A stretch of 64,000 nt of DNA from Paulownia fortunei (lineage: Eukaryota; Streptophyta; Magnoliopsida; Lamiales; Paulowniaceae). The translations under genes were made by a program, and so were the position numbers. The stretch lies in the NCBI GenBank assembly GCA_019321725.1, contig CM033106.1, forward strand, positions 29,128,118 to 29,192,117, read 5' to 3'. Each line of letters opens with the position of its first letter. Within the stretch, counting starts at the first letter, position 1. Positions 37,801-54,157 of the stretch are shown in pieces. The notes beneath the pieces were generated by a model. The model made no database searches. It was given only the letters and a program-made list of their open reading frames with translations, and was not told where the DNA came from.

Positions 37801-39625
37801 AGCCTAAACACGGGCCAAACAACACTGCAACACCATGTTTAGAACTCTGGACTCAACAAAGTCTAAAAGATCCACTCCCACAAGTGAAAATCCTTGAGCA
37901 TGGAAAATTATGACAAGTCGTCAGCTACAATTTTTTTAAATGAATAAAAACTCAGTCTGACACAATAACAGTGTGACACTAACCACTTTCTATATGCCAG
38001 CCAATTCCCTGAACCTAGGCTAGAGCAAGTTATTGTCAATACCAACAAAAAAAGTAAATTTTCAGCAACTCAACCCCCTTTACATGGCCCCCTGAACACA
38101 ACACACTAATGGAATTAATGGAAATAAGGAAGAAAGATAAAGTGAGATGCTGTTACAAAAAAGAAAGACTGAAAATTTGAAAAAATCAATATCTTTAGGG
38201 TGTGCATAACAAAAGGTATCAAAACGGTTAACAGCTCAAGCAACACCATCAAATTAAAGATAGTATCACACCTGCTGCAAGATTCAGAAGAACAGGAAGA
38301 ATAACCAGGAATAAATGGCAAGAAAACATAGAAGCACTAATTTCATAACATAACCATTCAATTTGGTTAATTAAGAGAATTAGGAAACATAGAGAATACA
38401 CAAACCTTTCCCTCAAGCAAAGATGCATCGTATAATCTTTCAGAACAAAGGTTGTACACTTTGTATTTGCCCTGCATGATTGGAATAGATCAACATTGAA
38501 CATGTAATTCTATTAGTTGCAATATGAAATGACAAAAACTTAAGGTGAACTGCAATGCACCGTAATTATTTAAGGTTTAGGTGGTGACAACAAGATGTCG
38601 TGCCCATGTTTATCATGGTAAAACCAATATTGACAGACACTGTATTGCAGCCATTACCTTGTGGTAAGTTTCAAAGAACTTGATTACTTCCTCCATGTGG
38701 TTCCGATAAAATCCCTGAACCACAAACGCCATCAAGTTAAAATTAGCATTAATCAACAATGATTCGTGTGTCAAATTTCAGATGATTTGGATTTTATACC
38801 TCAACATAGCCAAAAAAACCAGAGCTCATATCACCAGCAGGGAAGCCCATAGCAATAATATTCTCGGTGATGTAAGTCATATCTAAATCAAATCCTCCTT
38901 CCTATAGAAAATAAAAATTCTCAGAGCCACACACCAATTTATGGAAGCGCTCTACCAAACTTAACACCGGAAATATAAAGGGTAATTTGCATAATTAAAT
39001 GCAGGAAACTATTTCAAGAATTGGCACTTCACATTTTTTCATATAGATAATGAAAAAAACCAAAAACAATGAGCTTACACCTATCATAAACAGAATTATT
39101 TGAGCTTGTAAAGTAGTTGTATAATAGAAAAAAACAATAGAAATGGCCTACTTATAATAATCAACAAAAACCTAAGTGTCAAAAAAAGTAAGCCACCTGG
39201 TATCTTCGCTTATTTTGAGATACAACATGACGAGCTTTGACCTGCACAGCCTTCACCGCGTTCTTAGATGAGTCAACTAATCCTTTTGTGATGGTTCCAA
39301 TAAAACCTGATTGTGCAGTTGGTGAAGATCCACCAAAACTTTCTTCCGATTGAGGAGATTTGGGAGACGAGCGCAATCCAAACCCACTAGTGAAACGCGA
39401 AAAAGGTGACTTCCCTGAGTTTCCAGATGGTGATACTTCCTGGGATCCAACAAATGGCTGGGGAATTTTTAGATTTTTTGCCCAAGTGGAGATGCCAGAA
39501 GCAGAGAATTTTGAAGACACATCACGTTCAGAATTATCTGGTGCAGAGTCCACCGAAGTTGACATTTTTATATCTGCAGACTTGAGATCCTGCGGATTTG
39601 ACGAATCAGGAGAATCCAAATTCAT
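34864..39625 (-). CDS. PTEN2: PTEN2-type phosphatidylinositol-3-phosphatase / tyrosine phosphatase
   Basis: Twelve coding exons on the minus strand (39197-39625, 38800-38901, 38658-38714, 38406-38471, 37311-37487, 37093-37179, 36941-37005, 36666-36742, 36516-36562, 35890-36020, 35680-35749, 34864-35403) give 615 residues; Arabidopsis PTEN2 is similar in size. The N-terminal 143 residues are Ser-rich and plant-specific. The phosphatase domain follows, with the WPD-loop equivalent FPFDDHN (Asp226) and P-loop HCKAGMARTG (257-266, nucleophile Cys258). A C2 domain spans about 290-460 (CPYWIRPSITV, PEDFWFSAPKKG, GDFYCWLNTTM). The acidic tail ends ASVFSFGDDEDYESE. Family enzymes remove the 3-phosphate of phosphoinositides at membranes. 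I chose the ATG at 39625, after a probable acceptor at 39644-39646. A TTG-started extension at 39658 would lie across that acceptor and is unlikely. Confidence 0.95.
35404..35471 (-). repeat. 33-bp tandem duplication creating serial 3' splice sites
   Basis: Just before the last PTEN2 exon, a 33-base unit is repeated twice, each unit ending in GTGCAG. With a third GTGCAG at the distal edge, possible exon starts are 35403, 35436 and 35469. All are in frame; each skipped unit adds the 11 residues CINLPFATCVQ. Confidence 0.9.
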
Positions 39626-40814
39626 TTTCCACAGCCCAGATCCCTGAACAGTATCCAAGAAAGGAAGTGTTCAACAATTAGAGAAGTTTTAGAACCTTGC
39701 AGCAACAACTGAATTATGTGCCTCCCCAAGAAAAGTTGAGAAAAAAACTGATAATTTGTTAGAGACATTCATAGAATTTTTGAAGAAACAGTAAAGTTTC
39801 ACTGAGGTTCCCTAGATGTAAAAGGCAAAACCACGACAAGGTGCAGATGATACTATAACAGTAGCCAAATAAGAAAAAGGATCGAAAACAATCTTTGCAA
39901 AATGGGAATTGAACTTAAATCCCTTTATAATGACAATGAATTAGCCAGTAATTAACAATGTAATCTACCATATGGTGTGGGCAAGATCGAGCTAAATTAG
40001 TTCTAAGTTCTCTGCAAAAAAGTGATCCACATAACATTGTTGCAGTTAAGACAGTATAATAACAACAAGAACCAGTGGATGTTTTAGTTTATGTCGTGGA
40101 AATAGAACAACAATGACATTCAGCTAGACATGAAGGATATACATAGATCACAATATAAGATTACATCAGATACTGATCAGGGCTTCTTTCCATTTCTTCA
40201 AAGCTCTACCAATAATCTCACAAAACAGTTAATGACATTCCAAGCAAAACCGCCCCTAAAAAAGAAACAAGTAAAAACCTACCCAATGATACATTCATTA
40301 CAGATTAGAGAGTATGCACTCCATACACGTATTAAAAGTTTCATTTCAGACAGAAACTCTCACATATTATGATGAGCGTGAAACTAAACAAACACGTAAT
40401 TACTCCTGTAGCATGTTACCAATAACTTGTATAGTTCATCAAACTCTGTAACTTGGGCAATATGAGAACGATCAAATTATGACTAAGTATAGAATCCGAC
40501 CTCAAAAAGCTTATCTAGCAAAAATTATGAACGAATCTAAGATGAATCACTAAAATTAACAGCGTGATGTATACGAAAGGTAATTTGCAGCAAATAACAC
40601 CAATTTCTCAGTTAAAATCCGATTCATGAATTTCTCAAATCAACTCCTTCAACGATCCAAAAAATCGACCAATTCCGAAAGGGGCGAGAGAAATATGAGA
40701 ATAATTACAGCTTTCAACTCTTAAACAATTTAATAGTTAAAACAAGACAGTGTGTTTTGGCTGCATGTCAATACACACACTGCATATGGACGAGCAAAGG
40801 ATGCTGAAAGCTAC

Positions 40815-40935
40815 CTGAAATCGGAGTCAACGGCGGCGAAAGGTGGCGGTGGTTGCTGGGTTTCGCCGATACGACGTCGAAGTGTTCCAGTGTTTTGCAA
40901 ATGACGCGACGGTACAAGCAGTTCGCAGCTTTCAC
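40815..40935 (-). other. Probable 5' leader exon of PTEN2
   Basis: A GC-richer stretch that reads, on the minus strand, ACCGCCACCTTTCGCCGCCG and ends CAG before GTAGCT at 40814. Splicing to the acceptor at 39644 would place the leader directly before the ATG at 39625. The upstream end is not determined. Confidence 0.55.
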
Positions 40936-40949
40936 CTTTCTGATATTCA

Positions 40950-42430
40950 GTAATTGTTAATGACTACTAGCGACTTCTTTGTTTACTCAACACTAGCGAC
41001 TTTTGCAATTACACGAGTACTTAACTTTCGAAAAAAACGAATCTAACATATGCTTATATATAAATTTTGCCTAGTGTTTGCCATATGACCGAAAGAAAGC
41101 CCTCTTTTTATTGTGTGATTATAAATTTATAATATAAATAAAATATAATACTAATAAAATCAATTGAAGTTGTGATTTGTTGGATTATGATAATATCAAT
41201 ATGTTATTTTATAATAATATTATACACATCCAACAACTACTAAATCTAATTAAGTAATAATCATATGAGTATTATGAAAATTTCCCTCTACTAAATAATT
41301 AAATATTTATTGAGAGAGTACCAAGTTCTTGGAGGACAACAACTTCGATTAACATTAATTAGGGTTGTGAACTAAATCGAGGTATGCAATTTTGTTTACA
41401 AAATAAATAACTTATAATGTATTTTTTCATATTATGAGTAACAATTTTATTCTAGAGTTTGCTCACATTACAATCTCATCAATTATTAGGTTGTTTATTT
41501 TCTTTAATAATTTTAAATTTCTATGCGAACTAGTCAGATCGGTATAGTCAAATTATAAATATATTATCGATCAAATCCTACTATTATAAAATCATAATAT
41601 GTTATGTGCCCCTTCCCTAAATTTGAATTGTAATAACAAATCCCATATAATAAGATGCTAGTATGATATTTTTCCATTCTATCTTGCTATTGAAGAAAAT
41701 CCTTGATCATATAATAGCTAATTCTTTTTGCTACAAAGAAATAAAATGCACCATTGGACCTTTTGGCAAATCGGCAGCTTCAAGTGGCATAGACTGATAG
41801 ACATACTTTTTGATGACTATATGCACTTTTTGGCAAATTTTATGAATGCTGATTTCCTTAAGTTTATATCTGATCCCTGTGCTAAAACTATTATCTTGAA
41901 GTAACAAAATATGCACCTATTCAAAAAAGAAAAACATAGTACTAGGTGAAAAAGATGTAAGTTTTGTTTATTATTTTCCATAAATCACATGATGCATTCA
42001 TTTCTTATTCCTACAAGAAAATAGTTCATTTTATCAGTGCTATTCTTAGAAGGTTTCATGAAAACTTATAATGTATCATCTATCATCCCATCCCATGTAC
42101 ATTCACCGTGTAAATAATTATGATTATCCTAAATCTCAAATCTCAAAATCGTAAAATCTTTCTAAGAATAACCACTTTATCCTTAAAAAATTCATATCTT
42201 GAATGTTTTCGTAATGTATTTCATTGACTGTGTTTATGTTCTTAAAAGTTTTTTTTGTTTTTGCCTTCATCTAATCATTAGGTATACAACTTTCGGTCAG
42301 CTTTCTTGGAATCCAAATATTGATTGGAACAGAATTCTTAGACAACTACTTTTTCTCACTTTAGATTAATAATCCCCTAGATAAGTACTTCCCCACAAGA
42401 TTTTTCCCAACAAATGAAATGAAGCCTTTT
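40950..42430. other. Intergenic DNA between PTEN2 and the protease gene
   Basis: AT-rich, no gene seen. The right end (about 42430-42780) is probably the 3' UTR of the protease. A basic 73-codon plus-strand ORF there (42437-42658) looks accidental. Confidence 0.6.
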
Positions 42431-42783
42431 TAGTAAATGATCTCCCGTTCAATCTGCGGAACAAGCAGATTCCTGCAAATTCAAGCGGACTGTAAACTAT
42501 ATAGAAAAGGCAAAAGAAAGAGACACCTCAAAAGACTACACAAGCAATACTCAATCGAAACGTTATCAGTTTTCCCAATGTCTAGACGAAAAAGAAAAGC
42601 AAGAATTATTTACAATGATCTAAGAAATGTATCCAGGGCGGATAAAGGTTCTAAATAACTTGAGCAGGAATGGCTCCACACTCTAATTATCCCTTGACTG
42701 TCAAAGTGTCCTATAGCACAATAACGTTCTCCAAGTCTTGCCCTTTTCGAAGATATCCACACCCTAGATAAAGCAAATGACTG

Positions 42784-46003
<3,220 letters not shown>

Positions 46004-46030
46004 TGTTGAAGAAGCGTAGAAGGTACGGGG

Positions 46031-46048
46031 AAAGGGCAGTTGCCCTTT
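46031..46048. promoter_or_regulatory. Perfect 18-base palindrome in the protease leader
   Basis: AAAGGGCA and TGCCCTTT are separated by GT, 28 bases upstream of the ATG. Function unknown. Confidence 0.5.
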
Positions 46049-46051
46049 GGC

Positions 46052-46059
46052 TACTTATA
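46052..46059 (-). promoter_or_regulatory. TATA box of the RD21-type gene
   Basis: The minus strand reads TATAAGTA about 50 bases before the start codon. This is close, implying a very short leader, so transcription could also begin further upstream. Confidence 0.45.
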
Positions 46060-46439
46060 GGGAGCGAGGTAGAGAAAAGGACAAGGAGGAATGTGAATGG
46101 GGGAATGGGGGGATGGAAGGCGACGTGAGATTGGGTTGCAGTGGGAATGGGATTATTTTGTGTTTTTAATTCTTGATGAAGAAGAAAGAGAAAATGTTAC
46201 TGTGAGGGCCCGTCAAAATAGGAGTTGGTACGGGAATGGGAGTTTCAGCTCACGAGGGCGCTCACTTCTCAGAGGCGGTCTACTTCAAGCCTCAAGAAAG
46301 GCATTGTTTGGGGCAGGTTCTTTAAAAAACTGGAAAACAAATAATACCATGTAATAGTGAATAAATTCGCTAGATATTCTTATAAACATCATTGCTTAAA
46401 TCTTTTCTGCAATATTTTGTAAAATAATGTATAGATATT

Positions 46440-48604
46440 TTTGCCAAACAGGTCTGTCCATAAATTCCAGCAATCCTCCAATAGGTATATTATGGGCTTT
46501 CTGGGACCTTGTTCTAGGAAAATTAGTATTATGTGTTTAAATTATTGGGTTATTTGTGTCCATCTCCAATAAGATTTTAATTTTTAGCTTTCAATTTTCT
46601 TGAGATTTATATTTCTGAAAATTTCCACTCTAATGCTAAATATCTATTGAAATTTTATTTAAAGACTAAAATGCCCTTATCCCTATGTTAAAAAAAAAAA
46701 AAAAGCATAACTTTTAATAGACTAAGGCATATATTTTTTTAAAGAAAATAAATAAGTGAGATCAAAATTTAAATTTTAATGTTTCTCCAATGACATAAAA
46801 GTATAAGTTGATTTTTATAAGAAAAGGATAATCATAATTTCTACAACATAATTGGTTAACAATTTGTCAAATGCATAATTTCATAATGAAGACATAATCT
46901 TATTACAAAGTCTATCCTTTAATAGTGCGATAAGTAGTGTATTTTTTAAAAAAATAAAAACAAAAGTCAATTATTTTTAAATGCATTTTTTTTATCATAG
47001 ATGAATAGTAATGTGTACATAATTTAAATTTTGATGTCATGCTTTTTAAAAAAAAAATAATGAATTGAGAAGATAGCATCGTTTGATATTTTTAAAATTT
47101 TGTAATTATTTTGAAAATATTAAAGTAACTTAAGCTCTTTATTTTAGTAAGTATCACTCGAACTTTAATTTTGATCCTTATTTTAAAAAATTATGCATTT
47201 CGAAAGTTAAGTTTTAAATTATTATGTGCTGTTTTCGTATTAACATTAGTATATTCTCTTTAGTTAATGAAGATAATAAAATTTAACTTAATTTCACCTT
47301 CTGTTTTTCAAAAAATTGTTTCAAACTTTTAAGTTTTGAAAATTAGTTCTCATACATAAAAGTCAATCGATATTATCGAACTTGTCGAAGATGGACATAA
47401 GCTAAAATTTTGGTCTCTCATTTTCTTTTTAAAAATATAAATTATTTTATCATGTACTATTTTATGTACAAATAAAAAAAAAATAACATTAAAATTTTGG
47501 TTTGTCACTTTTTAATTTTTAATTTTAAAAATAATTCTTATTAATTCTTTGAAAAAACGATGGATTGTTTTCATGCGTACTTAGGCTAAGGGTCTATATT
47601 TTATATGTACACAAACGTAAAACATATAAATTTAAAATTATAATTTTTGAAAATAAAAATAACCAAAGGTAAGTGCGTCATGTATTGATTCTTTATTAAT
47701 AATAACATTATCTTCTTATATTTTGAAGGTTATAATAATATCCATTTAAAAAATTAATATTTTAATATTTATAAAATAACAAAATAGGTTTGTCAGGTCT
47801 CATTATCAGGTTTGATTCCATGCTTCAAGCTACGACAGTACCAAATCCATCTCAATTCTCTTGTCATTTAGAATTATGATTTTCATACATTTGATTAAAG
47901 GAAATTGAATTATAAAGATGAAGAATCTTGTATTCAAATTTGTTAATAAAAATTTAATTTTACTTAACATATATGAAAAACACATGCAAAAAAATAAAAT
48001 AAAAAATTGTCGTTTTTCTTTCATGATTTCTTATCTAATCCAAATGCCATAAAAGCTTAAAAAAAGGGATTACAAGTAATCAAACTTATGGAATCTGTAA
48101 TCAAACTTCTAATTTGATGCATTGATTTTCCCTCCCTATCAAACAAATGGAGGTTCAAAGTGTGGAATAAGTATGTTCTACAAAGAGCATAAACAATATT
48201 CAAGACAACATTATATATTCAATAGACACAATTTAAAAATTTTATTTAAATTTTTTATTGTATTTTATATTTTATAAAAGATTTACTCGCTGTGTATATA
48301 AAATATTTTTTTTAAATATATAATTAAAATTAATTATATATACGTGTATGTGCATGTATATAATGTGTAAGTTTTTCTGTTAAAGAATTATAAACATGAA
48401 CTAACGGATTTCATATTTCTTTGAAAAAAATATGAAAATATTGTTTAATAACTAATAATGTAAACTTGTTCAAGAAGAGGAAGTTGCCAAATTGGTTTGG
48501 CAAGTGGGCACACGTGAGTGAAATTTTCTGCTTAGGAGTAGCGTGGGATGCTGTTCACTACAGGGCAATTTGGGAACTAAATAATTCCATTAATATATGG
48601 GCAA
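46440..48604 (+). repeat. Intergenic tandem duplication, unit A
   Basis: Runs from TTGCCAAACAGGTCTGT to a terminal block GTGGGATGCTGTTCACTACAG / GGCAATTTGGGAACTAAATA. The same ordered landmarks recur in unit B (48605-51000). Non-coding, strongly AT-rich. Confidence 0.85.
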
Positions 48605-51000
48605 TTTTGCCAAACAGGTCTGTTCATTAATACCCGCAATCCTTCGATATCTGGATTATGGTAGTCCTGACCATGAATAAAGTGCGATTCAAACTCGACC
48701 TATAACCAATATGTGGAACGGGTTAATGTATTCAATTCGTAATCGGTTTAATTCAAGGGCTGATTATAAGTTGGAAAAACTCAACCGTGGACTCAGCGGG
48801 TCCAATATTTATTTTTGAAAAAAAAATATTTGATTGTAAATAATGAATATTAAATTTATATCTCTAATTAATAATTAAATAATTAATTAATTTATAATTA
48901 AATTGTATTAATTAAAGGTATTCATTAAGTGTTTAAAAATAATTAATTAAGAATTAATAAAATATTATTTTATATTTTTTTGTAAAATAATTCAAGTTGA
49001 TGCATTTTTTTTAAGTTTATTATAATTAGTATATTAGATAATTTAAATTTTAGTTAACAATATTTTTTTAAAAATTTAAGATTATTTTTTTATTAAGTTA
49101 AAAAATTAACAATATTTTTTTTAAATTTAAGTTAAAAAAATTATTCAAATTTAAGTTTAAAACTTCAAACCCTTTTTTGTTTTTAATAAGTTGTAATTCC
49201 ATAAAATTAAATTTTAGTTAACAAATAATAAATTTTTAAAACATAACTCAAAATTTATATAAAAAAAAAAAACAACGAGGGTTGAAACCTGCTCAGACTA
49301 GGAGGTTAATCGGAACCAAAACCGTTCGTTGATTTCTGGACCCAAACTATAACCGATAAGGGTCGAAAGTTTTCGATTCGAAACCCTCAGTACTCGACCG
49401 GTGAGTATAGATTATAAGATTTTTAGGATCTGGTTCTAGAAAAATTAGTATTAAGTGATTAAATTGTTGAGTTATTTGCATCCACCTCGATAAATTTAAT
49501 TTTTAACATTCACTTTTCTTGATATTTAAATTTTTAGCAAACATTTCCCCTCTAATGCTAAAGATATATTGAAATTCTATTTAAAGACTAAAATGCTCAT
49601 ATCCCTATGCTTTAGGAAAATAAAGAAAAAGGTAAACTTTTAAAAGACTAAAACATTTATTTTTTGAGGAAAATAAATCAGTGAGATCGAAATTTATATT
49701 TTAAGGTTTTTTCAATGACATCAAAGTATAAATTAATTTTTATACAAAAGGGATAATCATAATTTGTATAACATAAATGGTTAATGATTTTTCAAATGCA
49801 TAATTTCATTAATAAATCAAGATACATAAGCTCATTACAAAGTCTATCATTTAATAGTACAATAATTGGAGTGTTTTTTAATGCATTATTTTTCATAGAT
49901 AAATAATAATGTGTATTAAGTATATCATTGAACTTCATAATTTAAATATTGGTCTCATATTTTTTTTCAAAAATAATGATTTAAAAAAATGACCTCATTT
50001 AATATTTTCAAAATTATTTAATTTTTTTAAACATATAAATCGTATTCTGCGCTTTTTATTTTAGTAAATATTGCTAAAATTTAATTTTGATCGTTTACTT
50101 GTTTTAAAAATTATGCATGTTTTTAATTGTTATGTGTTGTGTTCATATTAAAGCTAATATAGTCTCTTTAGTTAATGAAGACAGTAAAAACTTACCTTAA
50201 TTTCCACTTTTTGCTTTGCAAAAGTTCATTTCAAATTTTCATGTCTTGAAAATTAGTTCTCATACATAAAAGTCAAATAATATTATTCATATTGTTGAAG
50301 ATGGTCAAAAACTAAAGTAGTGGTCTCTCATTTCCTTTTTTTTAACTACATATTAATTTATCATGTATTATTGAAAAATAAAAGAGAATTTTAAAATTTA
50401 AATTTTGGTTTGGCACTGTTTTCAAATTTTTATGTAGAAAATAACTCCTATTAATTTTTAAAATTGATGGATTGTTTTTTAAATGTATTAGGCTAAGTGT
50501 CTTTTTATTTTTAAATATTTTTTTTATTAAAATCTTTGGCTAAAAAATATTAGAGGAGATGTCTCTATCAAAAATTCAAACCTCAAGATGTCTTTATACT
50601 CTAAATACTTTTTATGTACACAAAGGTAAAACATATATGTTTAAAATTATAAATTTTTAAAATAAAATATGATGATTCTCTACTAATAACATTATCTTCT
50701 GGTATTTTAAAGATTATGATAGTATTTAAAAATAAAATATTATTTTGATATTTTAATATAACGAAATAGGTTTTTTGGTCCACTTGTCGAGTATAGTTCC
50801 ATGTCTCAACTTTAATAGAAAAGGGAGTATTTTTTTTCTAGGCAATTTGAAAGAGCATAAAAAGATGAAATAATTTGTTTTCAAGAAGACAGAGTTGAAA
50901 AATTGGTTTGGCAAGTGGGGCACATGGGTGAAATTTTATGTGGGATGCTGTTCACTACAGGGCAATTTGGGAACTAAATAATTTAACCAGCATATGGTCT
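48605..51000 (+). repeat. Intergenic tandem duplication, unit B
   Basis: Begins with TTTTGCCAAACAGGTCTGTT directly after unit A and ends with the same GGCAATTTGGGAACTAAATA block. It carries an extra 750 bp or so near its left end (48673-49420). Confidence 0.85.
48673..49420. mobile_element. Insertion inside duplication unit B
   Basis: In unit A, GGGACC runs almost directly into TTGTTCTAGG. In unit B, CTGACC is followed by about 750 bases before AGGATCTGGTTCTAG. The insert is AT-rich inside and has GC-richer ends (ACTCGACCTATAACC on the left, CAGTACTCGACCGG on the right). No transposase ORF; ends approximate, class not assigned. Confidence 0.45.
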
Positions 51001-51043
51001 ACTTGACTATGGAGGGTAAAAAGGAGATTCTATAACGCTACTT

Positions 51044-51071
51044 AATATATATATATATATATATATATATT
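51044..51071. repeat. (AT)n microsatellite
   Basis: About 13 AT units between the tandem duplication and the next repeat block. Confidence 0.9.
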
Positions 51072-51294
51072 TAAGTCATTTCCATTTACTTTTAGTTATG
51101 CTACTCAAAATAAAAAAAAAAATAGCTTTTATTGGCTATGCTGGATGGAAATTCAACGAGAGACTCTGAACCATCGAATTATAAATTCACGTGTCAATGA
51201 TTGTGATGGAATTATTGAAATTGAAAATTATAATTAATTAATATAGTAACACAAATTTTATTGTTTGTAACAATTAATAAATAAAAATAATAAT

Positions 51295-52053
51295 ACAATT
51301 TAAATTTTGAATTGAAAGAATAAAATAAATACCATCTTTACAGCCCATCTGATTTTTCTTTTCAAAAACAAGAATTTTTGATATTTAAATTTTTTGGAGG
51401 TTGAATCGTTAATTTGATCTAATCCGAATTTGATTTCATCATTTAATAATATTAATTCGAAGGTTAATCACCTTAATTTCAAATTAAATGTTAGAACTTC
51501 AAAAATATCGATAGTTTAGATTTAAATATTTATTGATGAAATTAACCTTTATATCTCATTCAAGATTAATTCGAGTTCCACTAATGTTAATTCGAGAGTT
51601 TAACAACTTAATTTCAAATTAAATGATATTATTTAAATTAATTTCGTGATAAACACTTTGATTTTCTTGAATTTGATCATTTTGGACTGAAAGAATTTCT
51701 TCCAACAAGTTTACCTCTTTGGATGTGACTTCTATTTATACTTATAGGATATTGATTTTTGGATAAGTTAGTCATTTGATAAATCACGCGATTTAATTGA
51801 TTTTTCATAATTTGATTAATATTTATCTCTTTGATCACAATATTTGGTACAATCTTAATTGACAAGAATTGAGATTTGACACTTGCCTATACATGATTGA
51901 TTAATAAAATGTATATTATCATAACAATTAATTAACTATCTACTTAATGATTAAATTCTAAATATAAATAGATAAATATAATATTGATATTTAATATATT
52001 ATTTCAAATATGTCACCATTTAATTGACACATACTTTATTTGTCTATAAATGC
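51295..52053 (+). repeat. Long direct repeat L (left)
   Basis: Aligns in order with 53338-54157. Shared anchors: AATTTTGAATTGAAAGAATA, TTAATTTCAAATTAAATGTT, TTTTTGGATGTGAC and ATCAATTAATTAACTAT (with mismatches). Non-coding and visibly diverged from its partner. Confidence 0.75.
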
Positions 52054-52109
52054 TCCCTTTAAACTTGTTCGCGGACAATGCGTTTTAAAGTGATAAGTTT
52101 GAATTCTAT

Positions 52110-52860
52110 GATCAAGTCACAATAATTTATTTAAACTTATTTGGAATGTAGAGATAGTTTAAACTCATATCAAAAAGTTTTTCTATTAAATTAATTTGAA
52201 TTTTTAGATAATTTATAATCGTATCAAGAAATATTTAATTTGAATGTCAATTTGTTAGATAATTTATACTCATATCAATGAGTTTTTGACTTGATTTGAA
52301 TTTATAAACATTTTATTCTCATATAAAAGAGTTATTGACTTGAACTTATTTGGAGTTAGTATATAGTTTATACTCATATAAAAAAAAATTCATTTAAATT
52401 TAAATTTTGGTGAATAATTTATACTCGTATCAAAGAGTTTTCATTTAAATTTGAATTTTGGTGGATAATTTATACTCATGTCAAGGAGTTTTCAATTTGT
52501 TAGATAGTTTTTATTCGCATCACGGATACTTCATTTGAATTTGAATTTTGGTAGATACTAAATAATTTATACTCATATCAAGGATTCTCTATTTGAATTC
52601 AAAATTTATAAATAGTTTATATTCATATTAAGGAGTATTTATTTGAATTTTGATAGATAGCTTATACTTGTATGAATGAGTTTTCAATTTGATTTGATTT
52701 GCAAACTTTTTCTATTCACATAAATGAGCTTTTGAATTCACTAATAAATACTCATATCAAGGAGTTTTATGACAATTTATACTCTTATCAATGAGCATTT
52801 AAGCAATATTTACTATGACAATTCTAGATAGTTGGTGCTTGTATCTATGAGCATTAAAAA
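52110..52860 (+). repeat. Degenerate minisatellite, unit about 55 bp
   Basis: Roughly 13-14 units built on TTTATACTCATATCAAGGAG followed by TTTGAATTTGAATTTTGGTA-like sequence. Units vary in length and sequence. Confidence 0.8.
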
Positions 52861-52914
52861 GTTGAAGATGATTTCACTTTTTTTTCCTCATTTACTCGAA
52901 ATTAGATTTCAACA

Positions 52915-53250
52915 ACTTCAATTTTCATATTTTGCTTCTTTTGATTGGAATTTGAGTGAAGGCCCATGACACCATTTTCATTTACTCCTTTTAAGTGAAT
53001 TCTGAGTAAAGCATGGAATGACTCATTCATTTTGGCTCTTTGGAACATCACCTTCACTTGTTCCATTTGAATGAAATTTGAGTGAAAACGGAGAATGTCG
53101 CATTCATTTGCTCCTTTTGGATAGAATTTGAGTGAAAACATGAAACACGTCTTGTTGTCTCCTTTAAACGTAATTTGACTAAAGGCATGAAATACCACAT
53201 TTGTTGTCTACTTTGAACATAATTTTGAGGAGCATATAGAACACCACCTT
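52915..53250 (+). repeat. Second degenerate minisatellite, unit about 58 bp
   Basis: About six units of the form TTGCTCCTTTTGGATGGAAT plus TTGAGTGAAAGCATGAAA and a CATTCA-like end. Minus-strand ORFs here (FHSNxIQKEQ-like peptides) are repeat artefacts as far as I can tell. Confidence 0.75.
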
Positions 53251-53337
53251 CATTTGCCTTACTTGTATATTCCTTCAAAAAGTTGATTGATGACTTGATT
53301 ATCATTGTTTGCAAAAATTAATATACAAGAAAAATAG

Positions 53338-54157
53338 TACAAATTAAATTTTGAATTGAAAGAATAAAATTATTATAATTTCTATATCTCTTCTAATTCT
53401 TCTCTTAAACAATAAAAAATTTGGGATTTGAAAATTTTTAAGGTGGAATCCCTTATTGATCTCGTGCAAATTTGATTTCGTCATTCAATAATATTAATTC
53501 GAGAATTTAACACCTTAATTTCAAATTAAATGTTAGAATTTTAAGAATGTCGACTTTTTTGATTTAAATATTTGTTAGTGGAATCGACACTCCGATCTCC
53601 TTCAAAATTGATTTGATTTTCATAATGTTTATTCGAGGGTTTAACAACTTAATTTCGAATTGAACATTATTATTTAAGTAACATCCGCGATGAATGCCTT
53701 GATTTTTGTCTTAAACATTGTAGATCTACTTGAATTTGATCGTATTGGATTAAGAGAATTTTCTTTTAACACGTTTATTGTTTGGATTTTTTCTTTACAA
53801 CTTATATTGTTATTATTGTTATGTTTATCTTTTTGGATGTGACCTCTATTTTTATTTATAAAAATTTTAGGAATTTTTTGATAACTCATTTGATAAAGTA
53901 GAACGATTGATATTTATATCTTTGATCACAAGATTTGATACAATTTTAAATTGACAAAAATTAAAATTTGATATTTAGCGATATTTGATTAATCAATAAA
54001 ATATATATTATCATATCAATTAATTAACTATTTACTTGAAAATTAAATTTAATTAAATTCTCAATATAAATAAAAAATAAAAAATTAATATTTAATATAT
54101 TATTTTACACATGTTACAATTTAATTGATACAAATTTTATTTGTTTACAAATACTAC
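53338..54157 (+). repeat. Long direct repeat L' (right)
   Basis: Partner of 51295-52053. The pair encloses the two minisatellites, an LTR-like layout, but I see no TG...CA termini, primer-binding site or polypurine tract. Confidence 0.75.

Noticed and set aside
39626..39658. N-terminal extension of PTEN2 from 39658
   Set aside because: It begins with TTG and spans a likely 3' splice site; the ATG at 39625 is preferred.
42437..42658. Basic 73-codon plus-strand ORF
   Set aside because: Lies in the probable 3' UTR of the protease gene on the other strand; Lys/Arg richness follows A-rich sequence.
52902..53314. Two overlapping minus-strand ORFs with repeated peptide motifs
   Set aside because: They sit in a degenerate minisatellite and shift frame between units, as expected for non-coding repeats.
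51295..54157. Complete LTR retrotransposon
   Set aside because: No TG/CA termini, primer-binding site, polypurine tract or gag/pol sequence found; kept only as direct repeats.
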